From Agelas oroides (Eukaryota > Porifera > Demospongiae > Agelasida > Agelasidae), in contig OX422187.1 of assembly GCA_949130485.1 (NCBI GenBank), forward strand, positions 868,001 to 932,000: a DNA stretch of 64,000 nucleotides, written 5' to 3'. Under the pieces are notes generated by a model, which saw only the letters and a list, made by a program, of their open reading frames with translations, was not told the DNA's origin and searched no databases. Each line of letters opens with the position of its first letter. The stretch's first letter is position 1. Below are positions 10,612 to 21,453 of the stretch, in pieces. Position numbers and translations under genes: made by a program.

Positions 10612-10941
10612 TATCCCCCCGGACACTCTACTTCGAAGTAAGTTGTCCCCCGGACGCTTTACTTCGAAGTAAGTTGTCCCCCGGACACTTTACTTCGAAG
10701 TAAGTTGTCCCCCGGACACTTTACTTCGAAGTAAGTTGTCCCCCGGACACTTTACTTCGAAGCAGACTGTCCCCTGACAAGGGGGGACAATCTACTTCAA
10801 AGGGTGTCACTTTGCTTCGAACATAGATATAGTGTCCGGGGCGGACAGTTTACTTTGAAGCAAAGTGTCCGGGGGGCTATTTACTTCGAAGTAACTTGCC
10901 CCCCGGACATTTTACTTCGGGGGGCAAGTTACTTCGTGACA
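10612..10941 (-). repeat. Right terminal repeat array of Ginger-like element
   Basis: Tandem units of about 31 bp (TTGTCCCCCGGACACTTTAC then TTCGAAGTAAG), four to five copies, then diverged units. Each contains the ACTTCGAAGT palindrome. The outermost 100 bp is the inverted copy of 3065-3175. Confidence 0.8.
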
Positions 10942-10945
10942 GGCC

Positions 10946-11860
10946 TCTATCTGGCAAAGAACGAAGAGCCAAAAAGAGTTTGATGGCGAGAGCTGCGATG
11001 ATGAGGAGTTGTAATTGTGGTGCTGCAACTTAAGAAAAGGTATACAATCTGCCAACTGCATGCAACAGTCATGAGGATGATACCTACCGTATATGGCCCA
11101 CCAAGACATAATATGGTACACCTAGTTAACTTCAAATGGATATATATGAGGCTATCATTTTCTGCGTAAATGCATTATGATATTGTCTGGCATTCACATC
11201 CACACTCTACAGAAGCAGTTGTTTTTGTACTATAATAGCCTGGGTGTGTCAATACATTTCCATTTAGGTGAACCAAGAGTGCCAGCATGATGACATCATT
11301 AATTTTATGCATGCATCTTATGACTGCATGTCTTCCATGCTGTATATGCAGGAGCTGCTGAACATGCTGTGTGGGTACAAGCGGTGAAGAAAACAACTCT
11401 ACCTTTGATTCATCCCCATTTCAATGAACATGCCTCCATTGAAGTCCATGTCCTTGTATATTCACACATTGAAACATGCATGTCTTAAAATTGTGTTCGT
11501 GATACTGGTAAATAAACTGATCATGAAAAGCTTTTATATGAAGCATTCGGGGCAACTAATTGATGTATAACAAACTGGACAGTAGTGTGTATGATGGATG
11601 TAAAGTTGATACATGTGATTATGCATGGTATGAAATAACGAAGAATATAAGTTGATAATTATGCATGCAGTCATCATGTTGACTGCATATATAATTTCCA
11701 TCACTTGCTTGAAGCAGTGAAAAAACGCATATTTGGAACGCTGCCGAAAAGACTGATCACACAATCTGTCTGCACTTTTAATAGGGGAACCTAATCCGCA
11801 GCTATGGCTTCGAACGCAGTGAAGACTAGTCTGGCTTAGGCCCTTACAGCTAGCGTAAGA
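10946..11860. other. Intergenic, no gene recognised
   Basis: AT-rich, several ATGCATGC-type words and an AATAAA at 11510. No ORF with coding character. It probably contains the promoter region of the homeobox gene that starts at 11861. Confidence 0.5.
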
Positions 11861-13247
11861 ATGGATCAAAGCAATCCATCCAGGGCATCCGGAAAGACCT
11901 TGAGCCACGAGAAGGGTAACCAGTCCACGACTCAGACGTCGTTCATGATCCACGACATAATTGATTCTGGCCGCCGCCACCGAAGCAGTACAGGCGACGA
12001 AGTCACCTCTGAGGACCAGTCACTCGGCTCTCCGCGATCGCCAGGATCTGATCGGAGTGAGTCAAAAGAGCGAGACGGCAGCGTGGCATCGGACAGCGAA
12101 ACGGAGAGAACATCGCAAGGTGGGTAAAGTGTACAGCAGCATGTGTAGTCAACCTGTGTACGCTTGCCTACGACCAAGCTGCAAGAAGCGGCTTCGCATG
12201 CATGGGGAAGGTATAAAACCCGGAACGGAACGGAACCGGAAGTAATTGATGTAGCCTCGTTCCCAGGTATGGCATTCCAAAGCGGACAAAATTGTCAACA
12301 ATTTTCATGGTGAAAACCCGTTCCAATTTCATGGTCAAACGCACCTTTTTATAGTCAAAACTAATATTTTTGTGCTCAGATCATGCAAATTTTCTTGGTC
12401 AGTCTCCATTCCATCCCAATGACAAACTCAAAACCTATTCCATTCCAATGACAAAATTAGCTGGCTGTATCCTACCTCAGCAGTTTCATATGCTTTACGT
12501 GGCTCTCTGCTGGTGCTTGTCCCGTCTTTGTAGCTGTTACAGAATGCAAGATCACGTGTCCAGCGCCACGTCTATTGTGCATCAATTACTTCCGGTTCCA
12601 TTCCGTTCCGGGTTTTATACCTTCCCGCATGCATGCGGCTTTTGAAGAATGAGCTTGTGCGCAATATATACTTCAAGTGTGACAATGATCTTCTATCCTC
12701 TGCAGGAAATGGCAGTTCGTCTTCTCTCGTGGCAAAAAAAAAAAGACGGGGCCAATCAGACTTATCCGATGAACAGGTTTGCAAACTCAAGTGCAGGTTT
12801 GAATTGCAGAAGCACGTGACTGCTGCTGAGCGTAAAGAACTCGCAAGGGAGTTACATTTGACCGACACACAAGTGAAAATCTGGTTTGAGCACAGACGGT
12901 ACAACTACAGAATGCAACATCTGCTTGCACATCCTCCTGACTACGGCATAAAAAGTCCATCGCCTAGTTTTCCCATTGCAAGTATCCCAGTTGCCCTGAG
13001 CTCCCCACAAGCACTTCCAACTCCTGGGGTGCAAACTTCACTCTACACATTACCTGGGTCAGCAGTTCACTTCAGATTTCCACAACTTAGTTTGCCAACT
13101 CTGCGAAATTCAATATACTACCCCCATTCTGCGGGGCCGCTGCCATCTTTCACTCCCCTAGGACCCAATTCATTCTGTTGTCCATATCCACCTGTACCGT
13201 TTCCACATACACTAAGGTACCAGCAGAATACTAACCTGCATGTCTAA
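11861..13247 (+). CDS. NK-class (ANTP superclass) homeobox protein, atypical recognition helix
   Basis: Two exons: 11861-12119 and 12706-13247. The phase-1 intron has donor AAG|GTGGGT and acceptor CTCTGCAG|GA. Predicted protein about 266 aa. Residues about 26-34 (TSFMIHDII) look like an Eh1 repressor motif that recruits Groucho/TLE. The homeodomain spans about 98-157 and ends with helix 3 TDTQVKIWFEHRRYNYRMQ. Helix-3 W48, F49 and R53 are kept, and Y54 is the residue diagnostic of NK2-type homeodomains. Position 50 is Glu, and the almost invariant Asn51 is His. The tail is Pro/Ser/Phe-rich. Expected role: nuclear DNA-binding transcription factor. DNA binding may be altered by N51H. A 423-bp MITE fills most of the intron. 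Confidence 0.85.
12204..12626. mobile_element. 423-bp MITE in homeobox intron, 8-bp target duplication
   Basis: Inverted ends GGGAAGGTATAAAACCCGGA and on through ACGGAACCGGAAGTAATTGATG, about 45 bp. Flanked by GCATGCAT on both sides (12196-12203, 12627-12634). An 8-bp duplication suggests a hAT-type element. The interior is AT-rich and non-coding. Confidence 0.75.
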
Positions 13248-13957
13248 CCTGTTGCACTGGTATAGTTTCTTCTACGTTTTGTTACTGCTTTGTAATCTCA
13301 GTTCAGCTGTACACCTTTTGACAGCTCTTTTGGCAAGTTAATGGTTGTCTTTGTAATCTTGATTTTGTGGTGATTGCATGTGTAGTATCACTTATCTTGA
13401 ACCACCATTTCTCAACTTCAGATCACTAGACTATTCTCTCCACTTTGAGATACTTTTTGTACATGACTAACTGTTTGGTTCTTCATTATATAGCCATCAG
13501 CCATATATTTACCCTCTCAACTTTGTAATCTCTGCTTTGATCCTGAATGAATCTGAGCAGCAATAGTGAATTGCTAACTGGCTATAATGAGGTGGTGGCG
13601 CCAGGGTGTGAAACGTGTCATGATTATTGCCAGGCCATCTGCTAGCCACTGAGTGCCTAATTGACTTAAGGGCATCTGAACCACAGGTACACTTCAAGGG
13701 TCTGAACACCACATCCCCTACCTGAAGACCAAGATCACAACTCATAACCAATAGAGGGTATTTTGTATATAGTCATAGCAATATGTGGTGCTTGCTGTAG
13801 ACACAGTACGGTAGGAAGTCACTTATCTGAACATGTTGGGACCTGATGGTATTCGGATAACTGAAATGACCTGTCCGTGTGGTACGCACATATCTTCTTA
13901 CTCATTCAAGAAAGTTATGATTGTGTAACAAAAGTCCCTGTTTGAATTGCATTCTAA
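13248..13957. other. 3' flank of homeobox gene, no gene
   Basis: T-rich 3' UTR-like sequence after the stop, then intergenic DNA. Nothing else recognised. Confidence 0.5.
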
Positions 13958-13959
13958 TT

Positions 13960-14389
13960 ATACATGTGTGACAGTCCCGTGAAAGATTATATGGGTCATA
14001 TCTTCCCTGCCATGACCCAGGGATAGCAAGAGTATAGCCCTTCTTGATGGCATCCTGTATCCTATGACCTCTGTACACACTGAACCTTGAATTGTTGTAC
14101 AGTGCATTGAACAGCCAAGTCTTATTGCTGTGCTTGCTGGCTCATGCTCCCAGTTCACAAACAGTGCATATTTGTGTGCTATAACCACGTTGGGGTGGGC
14201 ATCCAGCATGCTGGCAATTATACTATGACCACTCCTAGCATACCCAACAAAGAACAAGAAACGGTGCACATGATTGATCAATCTCCTAGGGAGAGTCTGA
14301 GAGTGGTAATGAACTTCAACATTCCTCTTTCTGTGCTGTAGGAGGCTACTCAGAAAACCTCTCCTGCTCCAAAGTGTACTGAGACGCAT
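13960..14389 (-). pseudogene. Sulfotransferase-like fragment with frameshift
   Basis: Minus strand. A PAPS-binding P-loop type motif (FLFFVGYARSGHSII) is followed by ASMLDAHPNVVIAHKYALF, the 5'-phosphosulfate loop and following helix of the sulfotransferase fold. After about 14140 the family sequence continues in another frame (KTWLFNALYNNSRF, then KGYTLAIPGSWQGRYD), so one base is missing near AGCAATAAGACTTGG. The N-terminal part before 14310 is not recognised and no downstream exon was found. Either a pseudogene exon or a sequencing error in a real exon. The substrate cannot be inferred. Confidence 0.6.
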
Positions 14390-14543
14390 TTGTCACTTTG
14401 GAAACTTGCTGCAACCATGCTTGTGACAGCACCATCAACCAAAATCTTGCAGATCTAAAATCTTGATTCTTTTCAGTGTGTTCTTGGCTGGCTCCTCCAA
14501 CTTCAAGCCATCCTCGTTTTGTCTCTTTCTCTCTCACTTTTAG

Positions 14544-14654
14544 GAGAGGAATGTTCAAGGTTCGGCAGAGAAGTTGCAGCAGTCATTACAATGGCTTGGC
14601 ATTCAGTTTGATGAAAGCCCGGAGCTTGGAGGGAAATTTGGACCCTATGTACAG
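14544..14654 (+). CDS. EARS2: Orphan exon of mitochondrial glutamyl-tRNA synthetase
   Basis: A 111-bp exon, phase 0 at both ends, with a polypyrimidine acceptor (CTCACTTTTAG) and donor CAG|GTAAAC. It encodes ERNVQGSAEKLQQSLQWLGI then QFDESPELGGKFGPYVQ. This is the segment just after the HIGH-motif domain in class I GluRS (family pattern R..GAAE.. L.WLGI..DE.P..GG..GPY.Q). The enzyme charges tRNA-Glu in the mitochondrion. No exon with the HIGH or KMSKS motifs was seen nearby, so this is a stray exon, or the gene has long introns and extends out of sight. Confidence 0.65.
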
Positions 14655-14740
14655 GTAAACAATCCCACTAGTGTATTAACCATTGAGAACTGAAGTGCTG
14701 AGAATGCAACTGTGTAGCCTCGTTCCCAGGCCAATGCACA

Positions 14741-14981
14741 TGTAACAAGAGTTTCGACCCAGAAAATCTGATCTCAATACAACAAGCAAATGTACTTATA
14801 CACACAGCTGCACCTTCTAGAAGCATGTGGTCCAGCACATAAAGTAATGTGAGAGTGTGAAAGTGTGAATAACAACCACATGCAGACAGAGAGGTGAGTA
14901 TAGTAAAGATGAATGAAATCATAAGCCACAGTACAACAACCAAAGACACATACACTTAAAGATAGTTCAAGTCCAGCTACA
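14741..14981 (-). repeat. LTR of Gypsy-type retrotransposon
   Basis: 241 bp. On the minus strand it starts TGTAGCTGGAC and ends CTTGTTACA (TG..CA ends). A purine tract AAGGGAGGGCGAG lies immediately upstream (14982-14994), the expected plus-strand primer site. A TATAAG lies inside. Only this 3' LTR is present because the 5' part of the element is gone. Confidence 0.65.
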
Positions 14982-15025
14982 CTCGCCCTCCCTTATGCAG
15001 AAGCTCGACCTCGAGCTTCAGAATC

Positions 15026-15698
15026 CCCATTGATCTGGTGCATGTCGCTGTCGCAGCGGATAACGTCTGGGCACAATAGGCGAGGGAGGGGGCATGTATA
15101 CATGGTCAACTGTCGGTGGATTCCAGTGTTGGTGGGTAGCAGCCGTGCTTCAGTCTATTCCATCAGATGGGCTTGGAGCATTGCAATATTGCAATCGATT
15201 TGTGTGAACAACTTTTGTGTTCTTTCCCCATGTGATTTCCATACTTGTTGGACCTTTGACAGATTTGATGACCCAATCTCCCTCCCACCGGGGTTCAAGT
15301 TTTCCGGCAGTGGGAACAGAGAGCCAAACAGGATCCCCAGCACAAAATGAGCGTACTAATGTGTGCTGATCATATGCACATTTCTGATGGTGTGCTGCTT
15401 CTGTCAGGTTTGCTTCAACAAAATCACGCAATTCTGCAAGTTTGGCTTGGAGATGTGCAGGGTATGAGAGAGAGTCAAATTTGTTTGATTTGGAAAATGG
15501 AGTACATGAAGGATTACGTCCATACATCAAGAGGAATGGTGAGACACCAGCAGAGGAGTGAATAGAGGTGCGATACGCATACAAAATAAGTGGTAAGTAC
15601 TGTTCCCAGTCACTCTGTATGTCAACATACGCTCTCAGGAGCTGAAGGAGCGATCGATTGAAACGTTCCACCATACCGTCTCCTTGGGGGTGGTATCA
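15026..15698 (-). pseudogene. Gypsy integrase C-terminus, truncated
   Basis: Minus-strand frame starting at YHPQGDGMVERFNRSL (end of the integrase catalytic core, containing the third acidic residue), followed by the chromodomain-like/GPY-type C-terminus. An in-frame TGA at 15150-15152 interrupts it; the frame then continues to a natural-looking end at about 15026. Upstream of 15698 the sequence changes to unrelated DNA exactly where the CACTA-like segment begins. A 5'-truncated, dead copy. Confidence 0.8.
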
Positions 15699-16129
15699 CT
15701 AGTGAACTAGATTGCAATGAAATTTGCATGAACACTACATGAAACTAGAGATGTTTGCTGAATAACCTATGGAAAGTTGCGTCATAGGTTTTTCATGTAG
15801 ACTGAAAACTACATGAAATTCTGTTGGATGAATGCACTATATGAAATTGGGAAATGGAACATATGAAAATTCTATGAAAGCAGAGCTTGAAGACCTATAA
15901 GCCAACTTCAATGCATGAAAAGATCGTACATTTTCTAAATTCACAGAATTTTCAGGGCTACATGCATTAACTGTGTGCAGGCAGCCTCATTCCCAGGCCT
16001 TTCCCACCTCCAATTGCAACATCACTTGTGAATGATCAAGACCTGGTAACAAAGTAATTTTATACACAAAATGAATATCTCAAAGTCACAGTGAAATGTG
16101 CATATAGAAATTGTTACACCAGTCATGCC
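15699..16129. other. Probable CACTA subterminal region
   Basis: Begins with CACTAGTGAACTAG at 15706 and contains scattered ACTACATGAAA-type words (15733, 15808, 15840) and their inverted copies. Such subterminal repeats are typical of CACTA ends. The matching end on the far side was not found, though TTTCATGTAG recurs at 20848. Confidence 0.4.
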
Positions 16130-17069
16130 CTATGCATGACTGTTCAAAAACCACAGCAGCTCCCCTTCAATAGCAACTGGTAGAGGAGAAGAGAGTTGAT
16201 CGAATGGTACTAGTATATTGGTTGTTCCATTTGTTGGTACCCACCACAGTCCTGTTTCTTTATCTTTCTTGGCATCCTGATAGCTAATCAAAGCTGCAAT
16301 TCTGTATTTCTTGCCAGCAAATATATGGTAAAACAAATGGTTAATACGTGCAAACCGAGGAGTATGTGATGTGTTTGGAAGAAGCTGTACATAAGATGCA
16401 CAGTGTCTGCTATTAGGGCGTTCATTTTGGGCTCCAGTGTAAAGTATTCGCCTATGTGTGTGGGGGTTATCAATGACAACCCTCTTAACAGGTGTAATGT
16501 TGTGATTGGGTCCAATCAACAGTTCCCGCTCAGTAGTTTCTTGTGGGTACTGTAGAAATTGCCACTCAGATCGAGAGGGAAATGATGACTTTTTCCTAGC
16601 GTTTGTAGACCGTTGTAGTGCTTGCCGATATTGGCTTGCAAGTTGTTTGTACTGTGGAATGATTGACTCGTATACTTGATCCAGTAGCTGAAGTTCATTG
16701 TCAGATAGCACTGAACACTGTGCAACCATGCTGTCCACAGAAGTTTCTGTATCAGCAGCATCTGGATGATTGAGTGTAGGTGCCCGTCCAGAAGCAGCCA
16801 TGTACTGGCACCATTCATATATCTGTGAGATAAACACACTGATCTATCAGTGTCCCATTTTCAGGATGTGCTAGCTGCTCGTCCCCCTTAGTACAAGTGC
16901 CAATGCTGGACCCGTCCATGCATCTGCATTGCACATGCTGTAGCTAGATGCATGCATCTGTTACTACATACATAGCTATAGTAGGGCAGCAAGAAGCCAA
17001 GGCCAGTGTCTACAGGTAGCAGAACAAAGGTCAGTCCAATATCAACTACAGGCAATTGAGTCTCAAATG

Positions 17070-17105
<36 letters not shown>

Positions 17106-20100
17106 GACATCAGTCCAGTATTTACAAACTTCCCATATACAGTAACTGTTATTAATGCTGTAATTCAGCTAACACCCTTCCTTACCCTGTACGTTTGAAT
17201 AATAGTAGCCTCTGGTAGTGCTCTGTTTAGTGCCCTCCGGCACATCCAGCTATTGAAGCGTTCGAACGGATACATCCATGTGGAATAAACTGGGCCGAAC
17301 TTCAGCATGCCATCAACAACATGGTGGAGTAAATGTGTGGTGATTACCTAGTAAGATAAGAAATTTCATGACCATGAACTTTGCTGCTATAGCAACAGCT
17401 CCATTACTGTTAGATACAATAAGCAGAAGAAAGACTGGGGTTTTTAAAGAGGCTCGTTAATATGAAAGGATTGATCGGGAATGGTTCCATTATCACAAAC
17501 CTGAATGCTGACTGGAAAGTCTCTTTCCATAAGTGCAAGTGCCACATTCAATTTAGCCTCAAGGTCAGGTAAGTCTTCCAGATGATGACATTCTGACAGT
17601 ACTAATGCCAAGGTATCCAGTAATGTAAACAGTGACTCCCTTTGTTGCTGTCCCAGCATTCCCCTGAGGCAAAATTTCAAAATGCCTTTGCTCACCATCT
17701 GAGGAAGTAAACAGACTTATCATAGCAGTTGTCATGATAACATAAAAGTTCAAGTCAGGTAGGGATGTCACAGAGGTGTTAATTGTGCTGAAACAGCAGA
17801 GCAGAAAATCATACCATAGCTAATTGCTGTAGATGTGGTAGTGCTGTGAAATATGATTACTATGCAGACTGGAACAAGACCAGCAGACCTTGCAAAATGT
17901 TGTGCACATGAATATAATTATGTGGTTAATTTTTTCAATAAAGATTTTTGACCACATAATTATGTGCACAGCTTTTGGCTAATGTATTTTGCAAGGTCAA
18001 TGCAACTGCTGTACAGTTATATCTTGCTCTGCTTTGCTCAACGGACCTCATTCTACACAACTTTCATCTTAGTCATTGTCTACCAAGAAGCAGAGGTCTA
18101 TAGGACTAATGTTCACAACAAGCAGTTCCAAACCAACATATGAAAGTGGGCCACAGAAGTTGGGTAGCTACACGTCTGACAAACTGCATAGTGGACACTA
18201 AATGCATTACTAGGTACCTTACACAAGTGGGTTATTGCCCAACAGCGGATGGGCTGAATGCCAAATACAGTCTGCCTACAAGGGTCATGGTTGGACAATA
18301 ACCTATACATAATTGAGTTTGCTAGAACAAGAAACTAACAGTTTCAGGCCAACAAAAACAAATGCTTGTAAGAATGTGAAGGTATCTGCATTTACCACAA
18401 TGCACAATTTGCCTTACCTCTTTTCAATCATGAGACTTCAACTGCGATGGTTTACTGAAGACAGTACAGGGGGTAAAGTCGCCAGATGGTAGAATCACTA
18501 AAGATGCACAGCTATCTGCAGTTTTTATTTCTTCAGATGATAATCGGAAGCATGCAGTAGGCAGGCTTTGTGTCTTTTTCCTTCCTGACTTCTTAGCTGT
18601 ATTATGTCTCTTTTCTGCCAGACCAAATCGGCCATATGCAATCTCTGCCTGCCTGACCTTTTCTGAGTCTTTCTTCCCCTTTATGAGATGAACAATATTT
18701 TCCACAACATCTTTGATAGTATGCATTGAATCAGGAACACTTTGATTGATGTGATCATGATTGGGGAGTTTCATAAGCGCATATGTTCCTTTGCACCCGG
18801 TCCTTCTTGCAATAGCATCAGCACGACTCCTAGTAGATAGTAGGTAACAACAGAAGCTGAAGCTTATGAGCAAGTGAAAGAAGTTGTAAATTTGACAATA
18901 AACTAGGAATACACAAATACACTACAAGCCTCATGCAAACAGCGATATTCACAAGTTATCTTTATTCATGAGTAGCTGATTGCAGTCAATTCATACCCAT
19001 TTTGCAATGAAGTTTCAACACTATAAATCCTACATAAGCTTTATTTACAGTAATATAAATGCTACCTGATATCTTGACTTGTGCATCAAGATTAGTTGCC
19101 TTGTGGTAAGACACTCGGCATTAAACTCCAAACACCATTACTTTACAAGAAACTTGGCCATATCTCTTTCCAGTACAGTGGTATTACATGGGCAACAGGT
19201 TTTATATCCCCCCCTCAACCTACGGAGGGATATAACTGCTACTATTTGGGGAGTAAGACTCATTATTATAAAACTATACTGTAACAGTTAGACATCCACT
19301 ACCTGTAAGTAATAGTTATATCCTCCCCTGGGAGGTGGTTGGTTCTCACATTTGTGATCAAGAGATATTCTCACCATAGGGCATTTACTTGAAGGGGGGT
19401 GTAATAGCAAATGTCTATGGTATATGCAGAGAGTCTCAAACTGTTATAACATTGCAACCTATTCATTCAGCTTACTTGTTCACAGCATTATCATAGGCAT
19501 GGTGGTATGCCATGACATGTTTGTTGTAGTGGCGCTTGGCTGGTGGTGGGGACATTTCAGTCGATTTTTGTGGAAAATTTTCTTGATCCAAACGTAATGG
19601 AGATGTCATAGGAAGAAACCGTCGGTTATGAAGGTATACCATTTTATCAAGGTGTGAATCCCTAGAACCTGCAATTAATGATGACAGAAGAACTTCATAA
19701 ATGATTACAACAATAAACAGCTTGATCACAGATGGATCTTTTCATGCATGTAATATATCCCTTACCTTCAGCTTCACACCATACACACCCCTGATATGCT
19801 CCTGATCCCATAGTGCTGAAAACTTTGCCCATTCCCGGGTAGTCTAGCACATGCAATAAGATCTCAACCTTGAGGTCAAAGGGAGCCTGTGAGTAGCTGT
19901 CATAGAGTCGCTTGTTAGATAGAGTAAGTAGTTCATCTACAAGAATCTCAAGGTATGGGTTAATATTTGCTGCTTCCTTTCCACCTTTACCAGCTGGTAT
20001 GATCCCAACTAGCAGCAGATTAGCAAATGAATGCCGAATTTGGTGTGGCAGATTCAGAATGCTAAGCATAACTGGCCACATAGAGTATGTAACACGGTTA

Positions 20101-20782
20101 TGGCTGAAAGGGTTCACCCCATCAGTGCAGAGAGAAAGTGCAATGCCTCGTTGGTCTCCATGAAAGATGCCTGCTGTGCCAAACGCTTTCTTCCAAATTG
20201 GAGACTGATGAATGTCATATGTGGCATTGTTCGTTTCATCGGAAGATGAAAGATGGCTCTGCACAATGGAAGCGAGGTTTGGGGTACCAAACAGACGAAT
20301 TAGTCGTGGTCCTATCGGTAGGTAGATGAATCGTTTAACCGGAACAGTAGTAGATCCACCAATGAAGTGTTTTGCATGACATACTGGACACTCGTCCAAA
20401 TGTAGGTTGTCTCCCCGAAATATGATACAATCATTTGGACAGCAGTGGAACACAAGTGGTTTCACAAGAAAAGGTTCTACTAGTCTCATAGCATTCTCAT
20501 AAGAGTCAGGCAACAAATTGTTTGGAGGCAGGATAAAATGATGGTGGAAATGAAGAAGGCTTGAGAGGGCTTCCTTGCTCATGCTGGGATGCTCTGTAAA
20601 CCATACTGAACAATTGCCTGCAAAACAGTTACATGTGTGCCATCATATAGTTGAGTTGTAGCAACCTGACTGTCATATGCAGTGAAGTCATACGTGATTG
20701 CTTCTTCAAGCTTCCCATCTTTATTTATGAGGTCATCTCCATATCCATCAAATACAAGGTCAGAATCATTTGTGCCGTGAAC
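16130..20782 (-). pseudogene. CACTA/EnSpm transposase (TNP2-like), decayed
   Basis: Seven minus-strand exons whose phases agree: 20782-19766, 19668-19476, 18829-18418, 18334-18218, 17698-17501, 17347-17186, 16822-16130. Exon 1 has the TNP2 pattern DGVNPFSHNRVTYSMWPVML then NLPHQIR and a CVWC cluster. Exon 2 has KMVYLHNRRFLP. Exon 3 has TGCKGTYALMKLPNHDHINQ and the conserved LKSHDW site, where the Trp codon is TGA (18424-18426). Exon 6 has YPFERFNSWM. Near 20600 one base is missing, so the frame entering MSKEALSSLL is broken. Expected role of an intact copy: cut-and-paste transposition. N-terminal exons were not found. Confidence 0.75.
17073..17102. repeat. (GT)n microsatellite
   Basis: About 15 GT dinucleotides within a transposase intron. 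Confidence 0.9.
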
Positions 20783-20800
20783 CTGCACAATAATGAACAA

Positions 20801-21193
20801 GTATGCAAAGTGTAATGCAACCTTCCACCCAGTTTCCTAAGGTACCTTTCATGTAGGCATGAACTTTCAATCTTAAAAGATTGGCATGACTAGGTACTCT
20901 TTAAAGGTATTAAAAGTTATGGATTTTTACCCAGAAGCCCATTCAGCTCCATGCAGAAGCTGGTTTTCCAAGCTAGGGGAGGAGGGGCAAAAAAAAAAAA
21001 TACTGGAAAGCAACAGGTGGGACTTTTGGTCAACAGTTGAATGCTAAACCACTGGCCACACGTCTAACAATTCCAGTTACAGTAAACACATAATAGCTAG
21101 CTTTTTTACCCAAGAAAGCTAAGGTAACGTATGTCAAACCTATACACATGCATGCGAAAAACAGTTGGTAGGTTTACACGGCCCGTCTGTGAG
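20801..21193. other. No gene seen
   Basis: AT-rich sequence with a 13-bp poly-A (20989) and one TTTCATGTAG word. Lies between the CACTA relic and the Ginger1 element. Confidence 0.5.
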
Positions 21194-21397
21194 GGACTGT
21201 CACGAAATATTTGGACCCCCGAAATCTACGGACCCCCCGGTCCAAATATTTCGAAATATTTGGACCCCCTCTGAAATATTTAGACCGCGTGCATAGCGCC
21301 TGTTGTTCACGTGTGGTTAATTGTACAAAGAATGGAAGGCCAAGGTTTGTTTGTTCTTGGGATGGTACTTTACTCACAAGGTGTCATGAATCAGGCC

Positions 21398-21403
21398 TAT
21401 AAA
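21398..21403 (+). promoter_or_regulatory. TATA box of Ginger1 transposase
   Basis: TATAAA in GGCCTATAAATTGAGGC, 51 bp upstream of the start codon at 21454 and inside the left end of the element. Confidence 0.5.
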
Positions 21404-21453
21404 TTGAGGCTCAGTCTGTCCGAACCTCATACCTGCCAGTCCAGAGGCGCCAG

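Larger units (their letters stand above)
3065..10941. mobile_element. Non-autonomous Ginger-like TIR element hosting a LINE
   Basis: The left end reads TGTCACGAAGTAACCTGCCC. The right end is its inverted copy ending CTTCGTGACA at 10941. GGCC flanks both ends (3061-3064, 10942-10945), a 4-bp target duplication. The ends contain many palindromes of the type ACTTCGAAGT separated by CCCCCGGACA. No integrase is present. The interior is mostly the LINE at 3447-10300, with short unique stretches either side (3180-3446 and 10300-10611). The terminal TGTCACGAA is shared with the Ginger1 element at 21198-24901, so I infer a related, non-autonomous family into which the LINE later inserted. Confidence 0.7.

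Noticed and set aside
10408-10626. 72-codon minus-strand frame inside the Ginger-like element
   Set aside because: No recognisable domain or splice signals, and it reads into the terminal repeats.
20579-20800. Separate 73-codon protein
   Set aside because: It is the first part of the CACTA exon, separated from the rest by a single-base frame break.
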